Assembly (NCBI GenBank): GCA_903872425.1
Contig: CAIQKQ010000037.1
Span: 1 to 43,998 of the forward strand
Direction of reading: 5' to 3'
Length of the DNA: 43,998 nucleotides
From: an uncultured Opitutia bacterium
GTDB taxonomy: Bacteria > Verrucomicrobiota > Verrucomicrobiia > Opitutales > Opitutaceae
Below are positions 32,685 to 41,072 of the stretch, in pieces; the stretch's first letter is position 1, and the number at the start of each line of letters is the position of its first letter. The notes below the pieces were generated by a model that ran no database searches, had not been told where the DNA came from, and saw nothing but the letters and a program-made list of their open reading frames with translations. Made by a program: the position numbers and the translations under genes.

Positions 32685-32861
32685 TCAGCTCAGTCGGGCG
32701 ACGGCGCGAGCCTCAGGGCGGATGGCGAAGGGCGCTTGCGGCGCAACGGACGCGGCGGCGGGTGTCGCGGGTTGGGCTGGCAGTTTCGGGGCGAGGCCGA
32801 CGACGGCAGCGGCGCCCAGGAGCTGGGCGAGGAAGGATTTGCGCGTGGAAGGTTGGCTCAC
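32685..32861 (-). CDS. possible 58-residue exported peptide upstream of actA
   Basis: A GTG at 32861 opens a 58-residue frame beginning (M)SQPSTRKSFLAQLLGAAAVVG, a basic stretch plus a hydrophobic Ala-rich segment like a signal peptide, followed by an Ala/Pro-rich tail and ending 30 bases before actA. I recognise no family. It could be a small secreted leader gene of the operon, or a chance frame. The sequence is in the same strand and spacing as the operon, which favours a real gene modestly. Confidence 0.4.
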   Translation of the reverse strand: MSQPSTRKSFLAQLLGAAAVVGLAPKLPAQPATPAAASVAPQAPFAIRPEARAVARLS

Positions 32862-33109
32862 TGGAAGGTCGGAGAAGTCAGTAAAAGACGTGGATGCGGA
32901 CGAGAGAAGGCAGCGGTGGCGGCGAAGTAAAACAAAAATTTGGCCGAGATTTGTCTTTCCACCGGGCATTAGCTGGCCGAAACCCCTATCCCACCGTCGC
33001 TAATTCCACCTACTATGCGCGAGAGTTTGTCCAAAAGGGAGCGCTGCCATCAATCCACCGCACGGTTTTTGCGGTTGTGCCGACAGCGCATGGCGCACGG
33101 AATGGCAGT

Positions 33110-33934
33110 GTGGGCTTCCTCCTGAAAAAAATCACCGGCTACTTGCTGATGCCGGTGCCGTTCGCCACGGCGCTTATCCTCGCCGGCCTCGCATTACAGC
33201 TGGCGAAACGCGCGCCGCGCACTCGGCGGTGGCTGATTATGGTGGGCGCGGGCTGGCTCGCACTCACGGGCAGCAACGGCATTTCCTTGCTCCTGGTGCG
33301 TCCTCTGGAGTCGCAATTTCCACCCGTGCCAGAGCTGTTAGCGGACGCGCCGTTGCCGGCAGCTTTGGCCGCCTGCCGTTACGTCGTGGTCCTGGGCAGC
33401 GGACACACGGATGCAGAAGGATTTTCCGCCAACAACCAGCTCAGCCTGCCAGCACAATCGCGCATCCTCGAGGGAGTGCGGCTGTGGCGCGCGTTGCCCA
33501 ACGCCATGCTCGTTGTCAGCGGGCCGGGGCGCGACGGCCAACCAACCCACGCTGAAATACTCACGCGCGCGGCCGTCGCACTCGGCGTGCCGCGTACGCA
33601 TATCGTCCAGGTCGCCACCGCGCGCGATACAGAGGACGAGACGGGCGAGCTGCGGCGCATCGCGGGCGACACCCCGGTGGCGCTTATCACGTCGGCGTGG
33701 CATATGCCGCGTGCGATCGCATTGGCGCGGCACACAGGCCTGCGCGTGGTGGCCTGCCCGGCAGATTTCACCGCCGTGCCGCGCGCTGACGGCTGGTCAA
33801 TCGGGGATTACCTCGGTTGGGACGCCGGCGCGCTCCAGCGTAGTACGTGGGCCGTGCGCGAACGCCTCGGATGGGCCTGGATCTGGCTGCGTGGCAAAAC
33901 TTCGCCGGCACCGGAACTGAACAATACAAAATAA
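33110..33934 (+). CDS. ElyC/SanA/YdcF-like DUF218 membrane protein
   Basis: This 274-residue protein (from a GTG at 33110) has two N-terminal membrane segments (about residues 8-28 and 37-55). A DUF218 domain follows with CRYVVVLGSGHTDAEGFSAN, LPNAMLVVSGPG, AEILTRAAVALGV and a conserved ITSAWHMPRAIALA. E. coli ElyC of this family affects envelope and undecaprenyl-phosphate metabolism; the function here is not established. The in-frame extension to 32894 is low-complexity and overlaps the promoter region of the divergent act operon, so I trimmed it; the exact start is uncertain. Confidence 0.82.
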   Translation: MGFLLKKITGYLLMPVPFATALILAGLALQLAKRAPRTRRWLIMVGAGWLALTGSNGISLLLVRPLESQFPPVPELLADAPLPAALAACRYVVVLGSGHTDAEGFSANNQLSLPAQSRILEGVRLWRALPNAMLVVSGPGRDGQPTHAEILTRAAVALGVPRTHIVQVATARDTEDETGELRRIAGDTPVALITSAWHMPRAIALARHTGLRVVACPADFTAVPRADGWSIGDYLGWDAGALQRSTWAVRERLGWAWIWLRGKTSPAPELNNTK

Positions 33935-33953
33935 TCGCCCAACGGCCGTCCAC

Positions 33954-34517
33954 TCACGCCCGACCAAGGTAGCTGCCGTCGGTCGTGTTCACACGGATGA
34001 TCTCGCCTTCTTTGATGAACAGCGGCACCTGGACCATCAGTCCGGTCTCAAGTTTGGCGGGTTTCTGCACGTTGCCTGAGGTGTCACCACGGACTCCGTC
34101 GGAGCTCTCAACGATCTTCAGCTCGACGGCGCTGGGCAGCTCGATGGTGAGCGGCTTGTCGTCTACAAAGAGCACATCAACTTTGCCATTGGCAGTGAGA
34201 TAATTCTTCGCGTCGCCGATGAGCGCCGCCGGCAGCTCGACCTGCTCATAGGTGTTCGGGTCAATGAACGCGTAGTTCTCCCGGTCGGCATAGCTGAACT
34301 CGAGGGTCTTCTTCTCCGTAGACAACACCTCAACGCTGTCGGTCGAGTTGAAACGCTGGTCAAGCGACTTGCCGTAGCGGAGATTGCGCATTTTTACTTG
34401 TACGAAAGCGCGGAGATTGCCCGGCGTGCGGTGCTGGGTCTCCATTACGAGGTGGGCTTCGCCGTTGAATTTGATGACCTGGCCTTTGCGGACGTCGTTG
34501 ACAGCTTGTGAGGGCAT
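33954..34517 (-). CDS. efp: translation elongation factor P
   Basis: This 187-residue EF-P relieves ribosome stalling at polyproline. It has the three beta-barrel layout with DVRKGQVIKFNGEAHLV at the N-terminus, the loop HRTPGNLRAFVQVK, and the C-terminal signature VRGDTSGNVQKPAKLETG followed by VPLFIKEGEIIRVNT. The loop residue aligned with the modified Lys34 of E. coli EF-P is Asn34, so neither EpmA lysylation nor the EarP arginine rhamnosylation seen at the same place in Pseudomonas would apply directly; Arg36 is two residues on. No modification-enzyme gene is nearby. The ATG at 34517 gives the normal length; a longer upstream frame is rejected. Confidence 0.96.
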   Translation of the reverse strand: MPSQAVNDVRKGQVIKFNGEAHLVMETQHRTPGNLRAFVQVKMRNLRYGKSLDQRFNSTDSVEVLSTEKKTLEFSYADRENYAFIDPNTYEQVELPAALIGDAKNYLTANGKVDVLFVDDKPLTIELPSAVELKIVESSDGVRGDTSGNVQKPAKLETGLMVQVPLFIKEGEIIRVNTTDGSYLGRA

Positions 34518-34806
34518 GGGAGCGGGAGGGGAAAAGGTGGTTTGGGAGTTGGGAAAGGGTCCGAGCAGAACGGCCGGCGAGGAAAAGGTCAAGACCGCGC
34601 GGCGGGAGCGGTGATTTAATTAGAAACACCCGGCGGTTTTGCAGCTTAGCATTGGCCCCAGAAAAGCACCGACGGGCATGATCAAGGCAACAGCCTCTCC
34701 CGGCCCGAACCGCTAGGAGCCTGCCTTAACAATTACGAACATATCATCGCCGCCATAGCTCCGTTGAACGAACCCTGAGGCTATTTTATCTTGGGTTAAT
34801 ATCATC
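34518..34806. other. 289-bp gap between efp and the unknown 168-residue gene
   Basis: The gap upstream of efp (minus strand) and downstream of the unknown protein gene shows no open frame with a recognisable product and no tRNA. It is AT-richer toward 34720-34800. It should hold the efp promoter; I could not pick a convincing -35/-10 pair. Confidence 0.5.
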
Positions 34807-35313
34807 CTACTTTCCCCCTACCAGCACGCCGAGCTGCTCCTGAAGGGAGAGGAAGAATTCGGGGCTGAGCTCGGCGGCGGGGACCTCGTAGAGCTGCTTG
34901 CTCTTGGCGTGCTCAAAAAGCTGGCGCAGGCCGTCGGCGGTGCGGCCTTTGGGCCGGAGAATTTTTTTACGCTCGAGCACGAGCGCGAGGAACTGCACGA
35001 GGCGCGCGTTCTCGGGCGCGGGGCCGGTAGCGGGGTCGTTGATCGTGAGGAAAAGGTTTTCGGCGTTGAGGCGGAGCAGACGGGCAGCGTCAGCGTCGTT
35101 GGCGGCGCGAGGCTTATAGACTTGAAGCCACTGGCAGACGGACGCGCCGGGCGGCGTGTAGTTGGGCCGCGCGGCCTCAGCTACATCGAAACGGGCCAAG
35201 GCGCCGCCCGCGGCGAGATCGCGCACGAGACAGCTCACCACGCGGTCGCCGGCAGCAAACGGGCGACCGGTGGCAGCACAAAGGTGGGTGAGGAGAGGAA
35301 GATGCGGCTCCAT
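34807..35313 (-). CDS. conserved-looking protein of unknown function
   Basis: A soluble protein of 168 residues from the ATG at 35313. The N-terminus (LPLLTHLCAATGRPFAAGDRV, with a single Cys near residue 12) resembles small proteins of unknown function I associate with Verrucomicrobiota and Planctomycetota. The middle is YTPPGASVCQWLQVYKPRA and the C-terminus is helical (LVQFLALVLERKKIL then ELSPEFFLSLQEQLGVL). I see no catalytic motif or membrane segment. It diverges from the phosphatase gene at 35371, with 57 bp between. A longer frame to 35565 overlaps that gene and is rejected. Confidence 0.72.
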   Translation of the reverse strand: MEPHLPLLTHLCAATGRPFAAGDRVVSCLVRDLAAGGALARFDVAEAARPNYTPPGASVCQWLQVYKPRAANDADAARLLRLNAENLFLTINDPATGPAPENARLVQFLALVLERKKILRPKGRTADGLRQLFEHAKSKQLYEVPAAELSPEFFLSLQEQLGVLVGGK

Positions 35314-35370
35314 GCAGGTTTCTTGTTGCGCGCACCTGAGGCCGACGCCAGCAATTTCCGGTTTTCCTAT

Positions 35371-36030
35371 ATGAACGGACGTCTCATCGCCATCGGCGAC
35401 ATCCACGGCTGCGCCGCCGAATTCGCCGAGCTGCTTGCCCAACTCGCGCCGACGCGTGCCGACCGGCTCGTGTTGGTGGGCGACCTCGTCAACCGCGGCC
35501 CCGACAGCCGCAAGGTAATTGAGCTCGCGCGGGCCCACCGCGCCGTCGCGCTGCTGGGCAACCATGAGCTTCGGCTCCTAAAATACCGCCGCACTGGCGA
35601 CCGAAAATACGTCAAGGAAAAGGACCTCGACACTTTCGATCGACTACAGGCGGCCGACTGGGATTTTCTTGAGGCAATGCCCCTGACATTTGAGGAACCA
35701 AATTTGGACGTGGTGTGCGTGCACGGTGGGTTCCTGCCCGACCGGCCGTGGCGTAAGCAGCCGGCCGAGGTTGTCACCCGCATCCAAGTCGTGGATCGCG
35801 ACGGTCGTGCCGCAAAACGCGCCGACGCGCCTGGCTCGCCGCTGTGGGCCGACCTGTGGAGCGGGCCTCCGTTTGTCATCTATGGCCACACGCCGCGGTC
35901 CGAGGTCTACAAGCGCAAATGGTCCGCCGGTATTGACACGGCCTGTGTGATGGGCGGCAGCCTTACGGCCTATGTGCTGCCCGAGCGCGAATTCGTCCAA
36001 GTTAAAGCCCGCAAAAAATATTACCCCTGA
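35371..36030 (+). CDS. PPP-family metallophosphoesterase (PrpA/ApaH-like)
   Basis: This 219-residue protein has the ordered two-metal phosphoesterase motifs GDIHG (residues 9-13), GDLVNRG (37-43), GNHE (63-66), VHGGFLP and YGHTP, plus a second metal-binding stretch near the C-terminus (GIDTACVMGG). This is the pattern of bacterial serine/threonine phosphatases and of ApaH-like dinucleoside polyphosphatases; the substrate cannot be chosen from sequence. I start at the ATG at 35371, right before the first strand; the longer frame to 34909 lies antisense to the unknown gene. It ends three bases before the YhaM-like gene, so the two are co-transcribed. Confidence 0.9.
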   Translation: MNGRLIAIGDIHGCAAEFAELLAQLAPTRADRLVLVGDLVNRGPDSRKVIELARAHRAVALLGNHELRLLKYRRTGDRKYVKEKDLDTFDRLQAADWDFLEAMPLTFEEPNLDVVCVHGGFLPDRPWRKQPAEVVTRIQVVDRDGRAAKRADAPGSPLWADLWSGPPFVIYGHTPRSEVYKRKWSAGIDTACVMGGSLTAYVLPEREFVQVKARKKYYP

Positions 36031-36033
36031 ACG

Positions 36034-37020
36034 ATGCCCGAGACCTCCCCCACCCTCACTGTCGCCGAGCTGAAGGCTTTAGAAAACGCCCCTGGCCGCG
36101 CGTTCGCTGCGGTGCTGGTGGTGAAGAAACTCGTAGGCAAAACCGCGTCGAACGGTAACCCATTTTTCAGCGCTGATCTGGGCGACCGCACCGGCTCGTT
36201 TGGATGTACGATCTTCAGTGACAACGCCGGCTTCGATACGCTGAAGGCCGCCGGCGAGGGCGCGGTGGTGCGTATTGAAGGGAAAGTTGATTTCTACCAA
36301 GGCCGCCTCTCACCGAAACTCGGCCGCGTCGTCGTCGTGCCGGAGACCGAGCTGGGCGCGCCCGGGGTGTTGGAAAATCTCGTCGAAGTCGCGCCAGAAG
36401 ACGCGAACGCGCTTTGGGCAGAATTCAACGCGTTCATTGACGCCATCAGCCACACCGAGCTGCGCGCAACAACGCGAGCGGTGTTTGACGAGATCGGCGA
36501 GGCGTTCCGTCGGGCACCGGCGGCTGTGGCGATGCACCACGCGTACCGATATGGGCTGCTTGAGCACACCGTCCACATGGCCCGCGCGGCGAAGGCCCTG
36601 CTCCCGCTCTACCGCGAGGTGGACGCCGACCTCGCGATGACCGGCATTCTGCTTCACGACACGGGCAAAGCCCTTGAGTACGAGGGCACGCTGGCGACGA
36701 AGCGCAGCCGGCGCGGGATTTTACAAGGCCACGTAGTGCTCGGCTATCAGCTCGCCCGCAAAGCCGGCATCAAGGTCCGGCTCGACAACGATCGGCTCGA
36801 GCGGCTGGAACACATCATCCTCTCGCACCAAGGCGAACCGGCGTGGGGCGCGGCCGTTTATGCGGCGACGCCGGAGGCAGTGTTTGTCTCCATGATTGAC
36901 AACCTCGACGCAAAACTCGGCATGGTGCAACGCGCACTGCGGCAGGCCGGTGCGGTAGACGAATTTTCCGAGCGTCTCCCGGGGCTAAACGGTCCGCTGC
37001 TCACCCGCCCCGTGGCGTGA
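36034..37020 (+). CDS. yhaM: YhaM-like 3'-5' exoribonuclease (OB-fold plus HD domain)
   Basis: This 328-residue protein has an N-terminal OB-fold (about residues 22-105, with VLVVKKLVGKTASNGNPFF and VVRIEGKVDFYQGRL) and a C-terminal HD domain with YGLLEHTVHMARAA (His178), GILLHDTGKALEY (His208-Asp209) and ILSHQGEPAWG. The same domain order and length define Bacillus YhaM, an Mn-dependent 3'-5' exonuclease acting on RNA and DNA. It follows the phosphatase by three bases and converges on araD with only eight bases between stops. Confidence 0.88.
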   Translation: MPETSPTLTVAELKALENAPGRAFAAVLVVKKLVGKTASNGNPFFSADLGDRTGSFGCTIFSDNAGFDTLKAAGEGAVVRIEGKVDFYQGRLSPKLGRVVVVPETELGAPGVLENLVEVAPEDANALWAEFNAFIDAISHTELRATTRAVFDEIGEAFRRAPAAVAMHHAYRYGLLEHTVHMARAAKALLPLYREVDADLAMTGILLHDTGKALEYEGTLATKRSRRGILQGHVVLGYQLARKAGIKVRLDNDRLERLEHIILSHQGEPAWGAAVYAATPEAVFVSMIDNLDAKLGMVQRALRQAGAVDEFSERLPGLNGPLLTRPVA

Positions 37021-37028
37021 AGCGGGTG

Positions 37029-37733
37029 TCAGCCTCGGCGGGACTGCCCGTAAGTAGCGGCGGGGCCGTGTTTCCGCCGAAAATGCCGAGCGAGCAGCGC
37101 AGACTCGATCCGCGTGAGTTTCGGTGCGAGTGCGAGCGACATCAGTGCCATGTGCGCACAGCACTCGAGAGCAACGGCAACCTCGACCGCCGTGCCAACC
37201 GTCTGGGCCCACGTGAACGGCGCATGACGATTCACCAGCACCCCAGGAAAATCGGCCGGGGCGAGCCGGTCTCTAGCAAAACGCTCGACGATGACGTTGC
37301 CCGTCTCCCACTCATAGGCGGTGGCGATTTCTCGAGCAGTGAGTTTACGCGTCACCGGCACGTCACCAAAAAAATAGTCGGCGTGAGTCGTCCCGAAGAC
37401 CGGAATAGGCCGGCCGGCTTGAGCAAAGGCGGTGGCTTGCGAACTGTGCGTGTGGACGACGCCGCCGATGTCCGCGAACGCCAAAAACAGCCGCCGGTGC
37501 GTCGGCGTGTCGGACGACGGCCGCAGTTTTCCCTCGACGATGTTGCCGTCGAGGTCAACGAGCACCATGTCCTTCGGTGTCAGGTCGGTATAATCCACCC
37601 CGCTCGGCTTGATTGCAAAGATGCCGCGTGTCCGGTCGATCGCGCTGGCGTTACCGAAGGTAAGATTGATGAGGCCGTGCTTGGGCAAAGCGACGTTGGC
37701 CTCGTAGGCTTCGCGTTTGAGTTCGGTGAGCAT
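37029..37733 (-). CDS. araD: L-ribulose-5-phosphate 4-epimerase
   Basis: This 234-residue class II aldolase-type epimerase makes D-xylulose 5-phosphate, the last step of arabinose catabolism. Motifs are LTFGNASAIDRTRGIFAIKP (GNVS in E. coli, here GNAS), SGVDYTDLTPKDMVLVDLDG, the zinc histidines in GGVVHTHSSQAT and the third zinc His in VNRHAPFTWA. Length matches E. coli AraD (231). It is the last gene of abfA-araB-araA-araD and is separated from araA by 97 bp that contain an inverted-repeat element. Confidence 0.96.
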   Translation of the reverse strand: MLTELKREAYEANVALPKHGLINLTFGNASAIDRTRGIFAIKPSGVDYTDLTPKDMVLVDLDGNIVEGKLRPSSDTPTHRRLFLAFADIGGVVHTHSSQATAFAQAGRPIPVFGTTHADYFFGDVPVTRKLTAREIATAYEWETGNVIVERFARDRLAPADFPGVLVNRHAPFTWAQTVGTAVEVAVALECCAHMALMSLALAPKLTRIESALLARHFRRKHGPAATYGQSRRG

Positions 37734-37740
37734 GGATGAA

Positions 37741-37811
37741 AGTAGCGGGTAGCGATTAGCAGGTAGCGAGTAGAAAACTGCCGACGAGGAAACGCTCGCT
37801 ACCCACTACTC
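37741..37811. repeat. inverted-repeat element between araA and araD
   Basis: The left arm is a cluster of TAGCG-type units (37741-37772) and the right arm is 37794-37811. Positions 37741-37754 match the reverse complement of 37797-37810 at 13 of 14 bases, and 37762-37770 pairs perfectly with 37795-37803. The arms could form alternative hairpins in the araA-araD mRNA. The composition looks like a dispersed REP-type element more than an operator. I found no second copy in the window. Confidence 0.6.
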
Positions 37812-37830
37812 ACCCTATGTTTCTGGGGCC

Positions 37831-39345
37831 TCAAACCCGGATCCCCTGCGCGAGGTGGTAATAGACTTCGTTATTACGGAGCGTCTGCTTGAAATCGGCG
37901 AGTCGCGTGTTGGCGTCAATCGTGACCAGTTCGATGCCCGCGATGGTCGAGAAATCTTCGAGCATCTCCGTCGTCACGCTGTAACTGTAGCCGGTGTGGT
38001 GCGCGCCGCCGGCGAGGATCCACGCGGCGCATGCGGTTTTAAAGTCGGGTTGGCATTCCCACACCGCGCGCGCGACGGGCAGCTTCGGGAGCTTCGGCGT
38101 TTTCACGGCGGTGACTTCATTGACAATGAGTCGGAAACGGTTGCCGAGATCAATGAGCGAGGCATTCAGCGCAGGACCAGCGGGGGCGTCGAACACAAGC
38201 CGCACGGGATCCTCTCGACCGCCGATGCCCAGCGGTTGGATGGCGAGCGCAGGTTTACCGGCGGCAATGCTCTCGCAGATTTCGAGCATGTGTGCACCAA
38301 GGACGAGGTGGCTTTTCGGCGCCAGATGATAGGTGTAGTCCTCCATGAATGAGGTGCCGCCGGGCAGGCCGTCGCCCATCACTTTCATCGCGCGGAGGAG
38401 CGCGGCCGTTTTCCAATCACCCTCGGCACCGAAGCCATAACCTTCGGCCATGAGCCGCTGCACTGCGAGGCCCGGCAATTGACGCAAGCCGTGCAAATCC
38501 TCGAAGGTCGTCGTGAAGCCCTTGAAATCGCCGTCCTGCAAAAATGCGCGTAACCCGAGCTCGATGCGCGCCCCATAGCGAAGTGATTCGTGGCGCACGC
38601 CGCCCGCGCGGAGTTCGGACGCGACGGTGTAACGTGCCTCGTATTCGGCGCAGAGTGCGTCGATTTTTTTATTGTTGATGCCCGCATCGGATATTTTCGC
38701 TACGAGATCGCCGATCCCGTAGCCGTTCGTCGCGAAACCGAAACGCATTTCCGCGGCCACCTTGTCGCCCTCGGTGACGGCGACCTGCCGCATGTTGTCG
38801 CCGAAGCGGCAGAACTTCGCGCCCTGCCAGTCGTGCCACGCACGCGTCGCGCGCATCCACGCGCCGATGCGATCTTGCACTTCCTCGTCGCTCCAGTGGC
38901 CGACGACAACTTTGCGGCCAAGCCGCAGGCGGGTGTGGATAAACCCCGCCTCGCGATCGCCGTGTGCGGCCTGATTGAGATTCATGAAATCCATGTCGAT
39001 CGTCTTCCACGGCAGGTCGCGGTTAAACTGCGTATGCAGGTGGAGAAACGGTTTCTTCAGTGTGGTCAGCCCGCGAATCCACATTTTCGACGGCGAAAAT
39101 GTGTGCATCCAAAGGATGAGGCCGGCGCATTTTGGGTCAGAGTTTGCGTCCAGACAGAGCTGCGCGATTTCGTCGGGAGTGGTGAGCAGCGCCTTGAACA
39201 CCGTTTGGAGCGGCAACTTGTTCGAGTCCGCGAGCGCACCGGCAACGGCACGGGCATTAGCCGCGACCTGCTTGAGCGGGCCGGGACCGTAGAGGTGCTG
39301 CGAACCGCAGACAAACCAGATTTGAGGAGTAGCGAGGTTTTGCAT
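37831..39345 (-). CDS. araA: L-arabinose isomerase
   Basis: This 504-residue enzyme converts L-arabinose to L-ribulose in the cytoplasm and needs Mn2+. It starts with the family sequence [19 protein letters not shown] and has the substrate-site stretch [15 protein letters not shown]. The metal-site regions are [20 protein letters not shown] and [12 protein letters not shown], and a further conserved His sits in GGAHHTGYS near the C-terminus. Length matches E. coli AraA (500). It starts nine bases after the araB stop; the sequence before the ATG has no Shine-Dalgarno, so coupling to araB is likely. Confidence 0.98.
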   Translation of the reverse strand: MQNLATPQIWFVCGSQHLYGPGPLKQVAANARAVAGALADSNKLPLQTVFKALLTTPDEIAQLCLDANSDPKCAGLILWMHTFSPSKMWIRGLTTLKKPFLHLHTQFNRDLPWKTIDMDFMNLNQAAHGDREAGFIHTRLRLGRKVVVGHWSDEEVQDRIGAWMRATRAWHDWQGAKFCRFGDNMRQVAVTEGDKVAAEMRFGFATNGYGIGDLVAKISDAGINNKKIDALCAEYEARYTVASELRAGGVRHESLRYGARIELGLRAFLQDGDFKGFTTTFEDLHGLRQLPGLAVQRLMAEGYGFGAEGDWKTAALLRAMKVMGDGLPGGTSFMEDYTYHLAPKSHLVLGAHMLEICESIAAGKPALAIQPLGIGGREDPVRLVFDAPAGPALNASLIDLGNRFRLIVNEVTAVKTPKLPKLPVARAVWECQPDFKTACAAWILAGGAHHTGYSYSVTTEMLEDFSTIAGIELVTIDANTRLADFKQTLRNNEVYYHLAQGIRV

Positions 39346-39354
39346 GGAGAAAAT

Positions 39355-41025
39355 TTAGGTGCGGGCGGATTCTTTGATGGCGAGGAGGTCTTTCATCACA
39401 CGCGAGAGGTCGGCTGATTTGGTTTTGCCGCCGAGTGAATCGTGGAGCAGGCGGTAGAGCGCGTAAAGCTGGTCGTAGGTCTTTTGGCGTTTCGGATTGG
39501 GACGGTAACGCGTGAGGTGCTTCGGAACCATCGCGCGCTGTGCGGCGGCGAAATTCTGGTGTGCGCCGGCGACGACCGCGGCGGAAATCGCCGAACCCAG
39601 CGCGCAGGCTTGGGACGAACCAGAGACTTCCATGGTGCAGCCGGTAATGTCGGCGTAAATTTGCATAAGCATCGGATTTTTTTCCGCAATGCCGCCAGCA
39701 CAGACGACGCGCGTGACCGACACACCGTATTCGCGGATGCGTTCAATGATGGCGCGCGCACCAAAGGCGGTCGCCTCGATCAGGGCGCGATAAATTTCAG
39801 CGCGGGTGGTGTGCAACGTCTGTCCGACAAGGAGGCCGGAGAGCAGCGGATCCACGAGGATGGTGCGGTTGCCGTTGTTCCAATCGAGCGCGAGCAGGCC
39901 GCTCTGGCCAGGCGCGAGACGGGCGGCGGCTTGGGTGAGCTGCGCGTGAAGTGCCGCGTCGCCGGCACAGACGACCTCGACCCACCATTTGAATATGTCG
40001 CCGACGGCGGACTGACCGGCCTCGATGCCATAGTAGCCAGGGAGAATCGCGCCCTTCACGATACCGCAGATACCGGGAATGTCGCGCACAGTCTTCGATG
40101 CGGAAACCACCCCGCAGTCGCAAGTCGAAGTGCCGATGACTTTGACGAGCGTGCCTTCGGCTACGCCGCATGCGATCGCGCCGTAGTGCACGTCGAACTC
40201 GCCGATCGCGATCGGAATGCCTGCGCGCAAACCAAGTTTGGCCGCCCATTTGGCACAGAGTTGGCCGGCTGTTTCATTGGCGTCGTGCGCCTGAGTGTAA
40301 AGCCGGTCTCGGAGCGCGGCGAGTTTCGGATCGAGTGTGGCCAGAAATTCCTTGTCGGGCAACCCGCCCCAGTCTTCGGCATAGAGCGCCTTGTGGCCGG
40401 CGGCGCAGATGCCGCGCTTTACTTTTGTTGGATCGGACACACCCGCGAGAACGGACGGCACCCAATCGGAGAGTTCGACCCAAGAGTAGGCGGCGTTGAA
40501 AACTTTTGGCGCGACCGAAAGACAGCGCCAGATTTTCGCCCAGAACCATTCAGAAGAATAGGTGTTGCCGCACTTAGCGATGAAATGCGGCCGGTGTTGC
40601 GCGGCGAGCTCGGTGATTCTCGCGGCTTCGCGCCAGCCGGTGTGATCTTTCCAGAGCCAGCACTGCGCGTGCAGATTTTTTTTCCACTTTGGGTTGAGGG
40701 CCAGCGGGACGTTTTTCGCGTCCACAGGAATCGGACTGGAGCCCGTGGTGTCGACGCCGAGACCGACGATTCGGGCAGCGTCGAAGCCGCGATGCTTTTT
40801 CGCGGCGGCGAGTGCGCCGCGCACGGACTTTTCGAGGCCGACGAGGTAATCGCCAGGGTGCTGGCGGGCGAGGTGATGATCGCGCGCATCAAGCAACACC
40901 CCTTGCGAACCACTGGGGTAGTTGACGACGCAGGTGCCGAGCTCCGCGCCATCGGCGCAGCGCACAACGAGCGCACGGACAGAATTCGTGCCGTAATCAA
41001 TACCGAGAGTGTAGGTTGGGGACAT
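39355..41025 (-). CDS. araB: L-ribulokinase
   Basis: This 556-residue FGGY-family kinase phosphorylates L-ribulose. The N-terminal ATPase motif TLGIDYGTNSVRALVV is followed by ribulokinase-specific NYPSGSQGVLLDARDHHLAR, GVDTTGSSPIPVDAK and, in the C-terminal domain, GVAEGTLVKVIGTSTCD and IVCAGG-like VVCAGGIAEKNPMLMQIYAD. Length matches E. coli AraB (566). It lies 47 bases after abfA. Confidence 0.97.
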   Translation of the reverse strand: MSPTYTLGIDYGTNSVRALVVRCADGAELGTCVVNYPSGSQGVLLDARDHHLARQHPGDYLVGLEKSVRGALAAAKKHRGFDAARIVGLGVDTTGSSPIPVDAKNVPLALNPKWKKNLHAQCWLWKDHTGWREAARITELAAQHRPHFIAKCGNTYSSEWFWAKIWRCLSVAPKVFNAAYSWVELSDWVPSVLAGVSDPTKVKRGICAAGHKALYAEDWGGLPDKEFLATLDPKLAALRDRLYTQAHDANETAGQLCAKWAAKLGLRAGIPIAIGEFDVHYGAIACGVAEGTLVKVIGTSTCDCGVVSASKTVRDIPGICGIVKGAILPGYYGIEAGQSAVGDIFKWWVEVVCAGDAALHAQLTQAAARLAPGQSGLLALDWNNGNRTILVDPLLSGLLVGQTLHTTRAEIYRALIEATAFGARAIIERIREYGVSVTRVVCAGGIAEKNPMLMQIYADITGCTMEVSGSSQACALGSAISAAVVAGAHQNFAAAQRAMVPKHLTRYRPNPKRQKTYDQLYALYRLLHDSLGGKTKSADLSRVMKDLLAIKESART

Positions 41026-41072
41026 ACTTCGCGAAAATTTAGAGGCCGGGAATAATGATTACTTAGCGGGCC

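Noticed and set aside
39442-41055. 537-codon open frame on the plus strand
   Set aside because: It is the antisense shadow of araB, whose motifs are unmistakable.
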